Below are positions 58,710 to 64,000 of a DNA stretch of 64,000 nucleotides, piece by piece (position 1 is the first letter of the stretch; the number at the start of each line of letters is the position of its first letter). Under the pieces are notes generated by a model. That model had not been told where the DNA came from, did not search any database, and saw only the letters and a list, made by a program, of their open reading frames with translations. This stretch comes from Methylotenera sp. (GTDB lineage: Bacteria > Pseudomonadota > Gammaproteobacteria > Burkholderiales > Methylophilaceae). The position numbers were made by a program, and so were the translations under genes. The DNA lies in assembly GCA_021732405.1 (NCBI GenBank), contig JAKFVB010000021.1, forward strand, positions 2,564-66,563, read 5' to 3'.

Positions 58710-60356
58710 TTAATACAAGATACGACCGTCGCAAAGTAGATGAGCACCAGCATCCTTACCTGCATTAATACAGTTTTTTACAATTCCTGCTATAGTATTT
58801 TCATCCCATCCGTTTACCCAATCAGCATGCATTGAATAACCAGCAGGTAAGGTGCTTGAATAATTGTCGCTAGCTAAGCGCCATTTTGCATTTTGATTTT
58901 TTTGTGTGATCTTATATTCCAGATTCATAATAATAACAGGCATTGCCACAGGATGGGTTGTAGGACATTGGCCTGCTAAAGGCCTAGCCATATGATCTTT
59001 ATGATTTGGGCTATCTAGATTTTTTCCATCCCAGCATGATGGAAATTCCATGGTCATAAATAAAGTATCACCTGCCTCACAGCTAGACATGTTTCGTTTC
59101 CAGCCATTCCAAACATTACTGTTGTAACAAATAAATTGACCTTGTCCTTCAGATTCAGTAACAGCTTTTGAATTGCCACTTAACATGCGAAGTCCTTTAG
59201 GAGGCGCTACAAGTAAAGTATCAATGTTCTTTTTGTAATAAAAAATACTAAAATCTGGTATTACTGGAGTATTGGTCTCAGTATCAATAAGTGTGGGTGT
59301 CCAATAGGCACTGCGATTAAGAGTTCCGCCAGCACAGGTTGAATTGCCAATTGTAGATAGTGTAGATAGATCGCTTTTGTAGTTGGTGCTCGTATTACCA
59401 AAAAATATATGATGATGAGCAGCTCCTTGTTGACCAGGATACACCAACGGATCATCATTGCTCATATGACTTGGCGTGCAAACAATTCTAAAACTAGACC
59501 CCGCTCCTGGTTGTGTGTTAGTTGCATTTACTTGGGCTGTAGATGAACCTTTCGAAGGAATCATATTTTTACTAATATCAACAGCAGGCATTAAACCAAC
59601 CTGAATAAGGTTGGGTGAAGCGTTTGATATAACTGGTAAGGGTGCTGGAGTATTCACTGCAACTTGAACGGGTGGTACTATAATTGGTGCAGGTGCTGCT
59701 GTAACAGGTGCTGGCGCTGCAACTGGCGCAGTAGGTGCTGTAGCTGCAGGTTGAGTTGGTCTTATACCAAAAAAGTTAGAACCAGAATTTCGGGTGGGTC
59801 TTGGTATGCCAAACACAGTTATATTATTGCTACCTGAGTTAAAAGTAGATGGAATTCCTAAAGGAGAAGTTTGACTTGTCACAGGAGCTGTGGCTGGACT
59901 ACTTACGGTAGGCGCAGTAGCAGCAGGTCTTGCAGAACTAACTGGGCTAGAGGTTGGGCTAGCAGTTACAGAGCCAGCACTTACAGGTCTTGTGTTAGCA
60001 GTGTTAGTTATAAAACTACTTGTACTTGCAGCTTGCGTAACAGGAATACCAAAAAAATTAGTAGTAGTGGCTTTTTTAACAGTAAAGCCAAAAAACGTAT
60101 TTAAATTTTTTGCTGAGGCAACTGATTTCTGAATGGGACCTACCGTACATAAATCTTTTGTTTGTAGCGCATTCACCATTTCGTTACGCGTAACTTTTGT
60201 AAAGTTGCTGACTGGTGGGCGATCGGAATACTGTGTTACGCCACGATTGTCGCGCCATTTATATATTTCTGCATTGGCTTGGTGACTGGTTGCTAACAAG
60301 GCTAATAATGGCAGCGTAATTAACAGTGCGGGTGAGCGAATAAATGAACTTGTCAT
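58710..60356 (-). CDS. Secreted DUF4124-DUF1996 protein with Pro/Ala/Thr linker
   Basis: 548 aa. Signal peptide (residues about 1-29, ending QANA). A DUF4124 domain follows (EIYKWRDNRGVTQYSDRPP, about 30-70). A linker of about 200 residues rich in Ala, Pro, Thr and Ser contains four [FV]FG[IF] motifs (NTFFGF, NFFGIP, TVFGIP, NFFGIR). A C-terminal DUF1996 domain (about 290-548) has SSFRIVCTPSHMSNDDPLVYPGQQGAAHHHIFFGN, CWDGKNLDSPNHKDHM and paired cysteines. DUF1996 is better known from fungi and actinobacteria; its activity is uncertain. Convergent with the nuo operon. Confidence 0.85.
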   Translation of the reverse strand: MTSSFIRSPALLITLPLLALLATSHQANAEIYKWRDNRGVTQYSDRPPVSNFTKVTRNEMVNALQTKDLCTVGPIQKSVASAKNLNTFFGFTVKKATTTNFFGIPVTQAASTSSFITNTANTRPVSAGSVTASPTSSPVSSARPAATAPTVSSPATAPVTSQTSPLGIPSTFNSGSNNITVFGIPRPTRNSGSNFFGIRPTQPAATAPTAPVAAPAPVTAAPAPIIVPPVQVAVNTPAPLPVISNASPNLIQVGLMPAVDISKNMIPSKGSSTAQVNATNTQPGAGSSFRIVCTPSHMSNDDPLVYPGQQGAAHHHIFFGNTSTNYKSDLSTLSTIGNSTCAGGTLNRSAYWTPTLIDTETNTPVIPDFSIFYYKKNIDTLLVAPPKGLRMLSGNSKAVTESEGQGQFICYNSNVWNGWKRNMSSCEAGDTLFMTMEFPSCWDGKNLDSPNHKDHMARPLAGQCPTTHPVAMPVIIMNLEYKITQKNQNAKWRLASDNYSSTLPAGYSMHADWVNGWDENTIAGIVKNCINAGKDAGAHLLCDGRILY

Positions 60357-60614
60357 GGCGATGCTCCTACTATTTTCTTAATGAGCTTACATTTTAGATA
60401 CGATTAAATCGCTAAGTCAATGAATTGAAAATAAATATTCTAACGATATATATGTTAATAACTTTTAAGAATATAAGATAATTATGCCAATAAAATTAAA
60501 CGTCAAAACTTGAAGTGCTAGCTATATTATTAACCGCATAATGTTAAGTAAATATTACGACAATGTAATAAAATCTTATTAAGATTAACTTTAGCTTATT
60601 CTAAAGGTGTAAAA

Positions 60615-61466
60615 ATGCGCTTAGATAATGAACGAGAAAGTAGCAACGTTGAAGATAGGCGTGGCGGTGGCGGTTTGCCAATTGGTGGTAAAGGGATCGG
60701 CATCGGCACAATTGCTTTGGCTTTAGTGGCTATGTATTTCGGAGTAGATCCTTCAGTGGTACTCAATATTGGGCAAGGCTTGAATCAACAGGCGCCTGCT
60801 GAAGCGCAGGCGATTCCCAAAGATGATCCGATGGCGATTTTTGTGGCCAAAGTGTTGGGTAGCACAGAAGATACTTGGGATAAAATATTCGCAGACGCTG
60901 GCCAGCAATATCCTGCGCCCAAGCTAGTACTATTTAGTGGGCAAACACCAACAGCATGCGGAACAGGGCAGTCGGCAATGGGGCCTTTTTATTGCCCAGG
61001 CGATAGTAAAGTGTATATCGATTTGCAGTTTTATCAAGAAATGAAATCGCGCTTTAATGCGCCAGGTGATTTTGCGCAGGCATATGTAATCGCGCATGAA
61101 GTAGGACACCATATTCAAAACGTGGTGGGCACATCAGGCAAAGTGCAGCAGGCGCGCCAAAATGCGCGTAGTGAGGTTGAGGCCAATCAGTTGTCGGTAC
61201 GTTTAGAGTTGCAAGCAGATTGTTATGCAGGAGTGTGGGCGCATCACGCGGATGGCACAAACCGAATACTGGAAGCGGGCGACGTGGAAGAAGCCATGAC
61301 AGCCGCTGCTGCCATTGGTGATGATGCGCTTCAAAAGCAGGCGCAAGGTTATGCGGTACCTGACAGCTTTACGCATGGGACTTCTCAGCAGCGTGTGCGC
61401 TGGTTTAATCAGGGTTTAAAAGTGGGCGATGTAAATAAATGCGATACGTTTAGTGCTGCTATTTAA
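60615..61466 (+). CDS. ypfJ: YpfJ-type neutral zinc metallopeptidase
   Basis: 283-aa inner-membrane-anchored predicted metallopeptidase. N-terminal MRLDNERESSNVEDRRGGG is diagnostic of the family. One membrane helix follows (IGIGTIALALVAMYFGV), then the zinc motif VIAHEVGHHIQN (HExxH) and LELQADCYAGVWAHHA, which supplies the third ligand region. AAAGGTG ribosome binding site. The nudix gene starts directly after its stop, so the two are co-transcribed. The substrate is unknown. Confidence 0.9.
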   Translation: MRLDNERESSNVEDRRGGGGLPIGGKGIGIGTIALALVAMYFGVDPSVVLNIGQGLNQQAPAEAQAIPKDDPMAIFVAKVLGSTEDTWDKIFADAGQQYPAPKLVLFSGQTPTACGTGQSAMGPFYCPGDSKVYIDLQFYQEMKSRFNAPGDFAQAYVIAHEVGHHIQNVVGTSGKVQQARQNARSEVEANQLSVRLELQADCYAGVWAHHADGTNRILEAGDVEEAMTAAAAIGDDALQKQAQGYAVPDSFTHGTSQQRVRWFNQGLKVGDVNKCDTFSAAI

Positions 61467-62018
61467 ATGATGAAACTTGATTTAACTGAGCATTTTATTA
61501 GCTCTGAAACTATTGCCTCAGGCGGTATGTTGACTGTTAAACGTGACCAAGTGCGCTTGCCAAATGGGCATACAAGCCAGCGTGAATATGTAACACATTC
61601 AGGCGCAGTAGTGGTTGTACCGATTTTAGCAAATGGCAATATTATTTTAGAGCGCCAGTTTCGCTATCCGCTGCATCAAGTTTTTATTGAGTTGCCAGCA
61701 GGGAAAATTGATGCAGGCGAAGATATTTTAGTCACAGGCCAGCGTGAATTGATGGAAGAAACAGGTTTTAGCGCAACAAAATGGGTTAAGTTGGGTCACC
61801 AGCATCCTTGCATTGGTTACTCTAATGAAGTCATCCATATGTATTTAGCATGCGAATTAATTGCGGGTCAGCATCAACGTGATGCCGATGAATCGCTAGA
61901 AGTATTTGATTTGCCATTTGAAGATTGTTTGAGCATGATTCAAAGCGGGGAAATTACCGATGGTAAAACAATCGTCGCCTTATTTTTTGCAGAAAAATAC
62001 CTGATTAAGCATGGTTAA
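61467..62018 (+). CDS. Nudix hydrolase (ADP-ribose pyrophosphatase-like)
   Basis: 183-aa nucleotide-diphosphate hydrolase. Complete Nudix box GKIDAGEDILVTGQRELMEETGF matches Gx5Ex7REUxEExGU. The N-terminal VRLPNGHTSQREYVTHSGAVVVVPIL is typical of ADP-ribose pyrophosphatases of the NudF type, so ADP-ribose is the likely substrate (inference). The ATG immediately abuts the ypfJ stop. A GGTTAACT hairpin spans its stop codon. Confidence 0.9.
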   Translation: MMKLDLTEHFISSETIASGGMLTVKRDQVRLPNGHTSQREYVTHSGAVVVVPILANGNIILERQFRYPLHQVFIELPAGKIDAGEDILVTGQRELMEETGFSATKWVKLGHQHPCIGYSNEVIHMYLACELIAGQHQRDADESLEVFDLPFEDCLSMIQSGEITDGKTIVALFFAEKYLIKHG

Positions 62019-62034
62019 CTTCAGGGAGTTAACC
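62013..62034. terminator. Hairpin spanning the nudix stop codon
   Basis: Perfect 8-bp stem GGTTAACT-TCAGGG-AGTTAACC. There is no T tract and the next gene begins 7 bp later, so attenuation or RNA stability is as likely as termination. Confidence 0.45.
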
Positions 62035-62040
62035 TAATAA

Positions 62041-62880
62041 ATGGCTCAAATATTAATCATAGGCTGCGGTGATTTAGGCACAGCAATTGCAGCGTTATTG
62101 CATCAAGCAAACCATGAAGTGATTGGCTTAAGAGTCAGCCCGCGAAAATTGCCGAACGGCATGCAAACGATTCAGGCAGATGTTACAAAAGCGAGCACTT
62201 TAGCAGTATTAACGCATCTTAATCCGCATATTATTATTTATTGCGTGGCGGCAAGTGCGCAAACCGATGAAAATTATCATGCCATTTATGTGCAAGGATT
62301 AAAAAACGTATTGGCAACACAAACGCGCAATGCCGATTTACAGCATGTGTTTTTCGTTTCTAGTACACGGGTGTATGGGCAAAATACGCCAGAAATTTTA
62401 GATGAAGATACGCTAGCAATTCCTGCTGATTTTGGTGGTGAACGATTATTAGAAGCTGAAAATGTGTTAACTCAATTAACTTGCAAAGCCACAATATTAA
62501 GGCTTTCAGGCATTTATGGGCAAGGTCGCTTATATCTGGTTAACACCGCAAAAGAACCTAGTCGCTGGCCTGTCAATAATAGCTGGAGCAATCGTATTCA
62601 TCGCGATGATGCAGCAGGATTTATTGCATTTTTGGTGCAAAAAAGCTTGAATCAGCAGGCCATAGAAAATTGTTATATCGTCACTGATGACATGCCTACT
62701 TTGCAATATACGGTACTCAACTGGCTTGCAAGGCAGCAAGGCATAGATGTCACTGAAATTCAAGCGCCTGCAACGCATGGTGGCAAGCGACTAAGCAATC
62801 AACGTTTGCGCGCAACGGGTTTTGAGTTGCAGTACCCTGATTTTCACATAGGCTATAGCAAAGTGCTGGAAACGACTTAA
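62041..62880 (+). CDS. NAD-dependent epimerase/dehydratase family protein (YeeZ-like)
   Basis: 279-aa extended short-chain dehydrogenase. N-terminal nucleotide-binding motif ILIIGCGDLGTAIAALLHQ. The Ser-Thr-Arg-Val-Tyr segment VSSTRVYGQ stands where SDR enzymes have their catalytic Tyr, but without the usual YxxxK lysine spacing. RLSGIYGQGR, NRIHRDDAAGFIAFL and the GKRLSNQRLRATGFELQYPDF terminal block match the YeeZ-type family. Substrate unknown. Starts 22 bp after the nudix stop and ends 4 bp before the transglycosylase gene. Confidence 0.87.
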   Translation: MAQILIIGCGDLGTAIAALLHQANHEVIGLRVSPRKLPNGMQTIQADVTKASTLAVLTHLNPHIIIYCVAASAQTDENYHAIYVQGLKNVLATQTRNADLQHVFFVSSTRVYGQNTPEILDEDTLAIPADFGGERLLEAENVLTQLTCKATILRLSGIYGQGRLYLVNTAKEPSRWPVNNSWSNRIHRDDAAGFIAFLVQKSLNQQAIENCYIVTDDMPTLQYTVLNWLARQQGIDVTEIQAPATHGGKRLSNQRLRATGFELQYPDFHIGYSKVLETT

Positions 62881-62884
62881 AACG

Positions 62885-64000
62885 ATGATTAAAAAACGAT
62901 TTAATCGATTTATTTTTTGCATAGTTAATGCAATTTTTTACTTAATAATCAATCCAGTAGCAATTGCAGAAGAGGCTGTAAAGTTTGATACATGGCTTGA
63001 AACATTGAAGTCGGAAGCTAAAGCTGCACAGATTTCCGAGCAGACTATCAATGACACATTTCAGAACGCGCAATATTTACCAAGCGTCATTGTGTTAGAT
63101 CGCGGTCAGCCAGAATTTATCTCACCATTTTTAAATTATGTAGAAAAGCGCGTAAGCCCTAATCGAGTAGCCAAGGGCAGGGCATTACTGCAAGAGCACG
63201 AAGCGCTTCTAAATCAGATCGAAGCGAAATATGGCGTACCTAAACAAATATTAATGGCATTTTGGGGCTTAGAAACTAACTACGGTAGCAATAAAGGCAA
63301 TTACGGCCTGCCATCAGCACTTGCAACGCTCGCTTTTGAAGGGCGCCGCTCGCATTTTTTTCGCGCGCAACTGTTTGACACAATGCGTATTATCGATGCA
63401 GGGCATAACAAAGTTGCAGGAATGCGCGGCTCTTGGGCAGGCGCGATGGGGCATATGCAATTTATGCCATCCACTTTACTTAAATATGGTGTCGATGCGG
63501 ATATTGATGGCCGCATGGATATTTGGACATCTTTGCCAGATGCGTTTGCATCGGCCGCCAATTATCTGAATCAGGTTGGTTGGCGTAAAACTGAAATTGC
63601 AGCGCTTGAGGTGAAATTACCCAATGAGTTTGATTATAGCTTGGCGCAATTGAATCGCCGCCAGCATGCTTTGCATTGGTCTAAATTGGGTGTGTTGACC
63701 ATAGAAAATAATGCTTTACCAGAACTGGCAGAAGCGGCAATTTTGCTACCACAAGGGCGTTTTGGCCCAGCTTTTATGGTGTTTCATAATTTTGATGTAA
63801 TTATGGATTGGAATCGCTCAGTCAACTATGCATTATCAGTTGTGCATTTATCCAATCAGTTCATCGCAGATAAGCCGATTGTTGCAGGAGATTTTGCCGA
63901 AAAAGAAGCGTTAACTTTTAACCAAATGTGGGCGTTGCAAGGCAAGTTAAATGAATTGGGTTTTGATTGCGGGCCGCCAGATGGCTTTCCTGGCCTTAAA
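62885..64000 (+). CDS. Lytic murein transglycosylase, MltB-like (3' end outside window)
   Basis: Not in the ORF track because it runs off the right edge; 372 codons are open from the ATG at 62885. N-terminal hydrophobic segment (FIFCIVNAIFYLIINPVAIA), then the MltB-family domain with the catalytic glutamate E130 in FWGLETNYGSN. RGSWAGAMGHMQFMPSTLLKYGVDADIDGR and AANYLNQVGW follow, then the beginning of a peptidoglycan-binding domain (LQGKLNELGFDCGPPDGFPG). It cleaves peptidoglycan with 1,6-anhydro product formation. No lipobox cysteine is seen in the expected place, so it is likely a periplasmic rather than lipoprotein form. Same operon as the epimerase gene. Confidence 0.92.
   Translation, partial: MIKKRFNRFIFCIVNAIFYLIINPVAIAEEAVKFDTWLETLKSEAKAAQISEQTINDTFQNAQYLPSVIVLDRGQPEFISPFLNYVEKRVSPNRVAKGRALLQEHEALLNQIEAKYGVPKQILMAFWGLETNYGSNKGNYGLPSALATLAFEGRRSHFFRAQLFDTMRIIDAGHNKVAGMRGSWAGAMGHMQFMPSTLLKYGVDADIDGRMDIWTSLPDAFASAANYLNQVGWRKTEIAALEVKLPNEFDYSLAQLNRRQHALHWSKLGVLTIENNALPELAEAAILLPQGRFGPAFMVFHNFDVIMDWNRSVNYALSVVHLSNQFIADKPIVAGDFAEKEALTFNQMWALQGKLNELGFDCGPPDGFPGLK

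Noticed and set aside
59871-60132. Two overlapping plus-strand ORFs opposite the DUF1996 gene linker.
   Set aside because: Artefacts of the low-complexity Ala/Pro/Thr coding region on the minus strand.

Overview
The window reads as a contiguous piece of a bacterial chromosome, most likely a betaproteobacterium of the Methylophilaceae/Nitrosomonadales type (Methylotenera-like). This placement is inferred from gene order: secG - tRNA-Leu(GAG) - nuoA-N - DUF2818, birA-coaX-SPOR protein, E3 with an N-terminal lipoyl domain, and a recJ-tamA-tamB cluster. It also fits the AT-leaning, housekeeping-rich sequence with no phage or IS genes. The species cannot be fixed from the sequence alone.

Layout. 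(1) 1-3.2 kb: 3' part of an rRNA operon (23S, 5S, terminator). (2) 3.2-12 kb: a secreted tandem nonapeptide-repeat protein, a Y-family DNA polymerase, msrA, corA, an unrecognised membrane-anchored protein, glnS, and the birA-coaX-SPOR operon. (3) 12-22.4 kb: pyruvate dehydrogenase genes aceE-aceF-(periplasmic serine protease)-lpdA, a GlcD-type FAD dehydrogenase and an M17 aminopeptidase. (4) 22.6-32.6 kb, the most accessory-looking part: an exported truncated haemoglobin, an OhrR/MarR regulator, a Crp/Fnr regulator and a reduced cbb3-type oxidase cluster (CcoS-CcoN fusion, CcoO, mono-haem cytochrome c, SCO1/SenC, membrane protein). These are followed by a sulfide/persulfide module (TauE/SafE exporter, sulfide:quinone oxidoreductase, DUF442, SqrR/BigR-type repressor, divergent persulfide dioxygenase). 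(5) 32.6-35.3 kb: a secreted pentapeptide-repeat protein, a 15-bp tandem repeat, a glycine-zipper protein and a conserved hypothetical. (6) 35.3-43.5 kb: recJ, tamA, tamB, tpiA, secG. (7) 43.6-58.7 kb: tRNA-Leu and a complete 14-gene complex I operon with a DUF2818 gene. (8) 58.7-64 kb: a DUF4124-DUF1996 secreted protein, a YpfJ-type zinc peptidase, a Nudix hydrolase, an NAD-dependent epimerase and a lytic transglycosylase cut by the right edge.

How the genes fit together. Pyruvate dehydrogenase supplies acetyl-CoA and NADH. Complex I oxidises NADH into the quinone pool, which the sulfide:quinone oxidoreductase can also feed. Electrons reaching the cytochrome c level can leave through the cbb3-like oxidase. 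The persulfide dioxygenase and TauE exporter would deal with the persulfide and sulfite made from sulfide. A thiol-based repressor with two cysteines 66 residues apart and an AT-rich palindrome in the divergent promoter suggest persulfide control of that module.

No CRISPR array, prophage, integron or insertion sequence was found. The best candidates for new biology are the exact 9-residue repeat protein, the CcoS-CcoN mini-oxidase next to the exported globin and sulfide genes, the orphan 298-aa membrane protein, and an over-frequent GGTTAAGTT word that builds several terminator hairpins.
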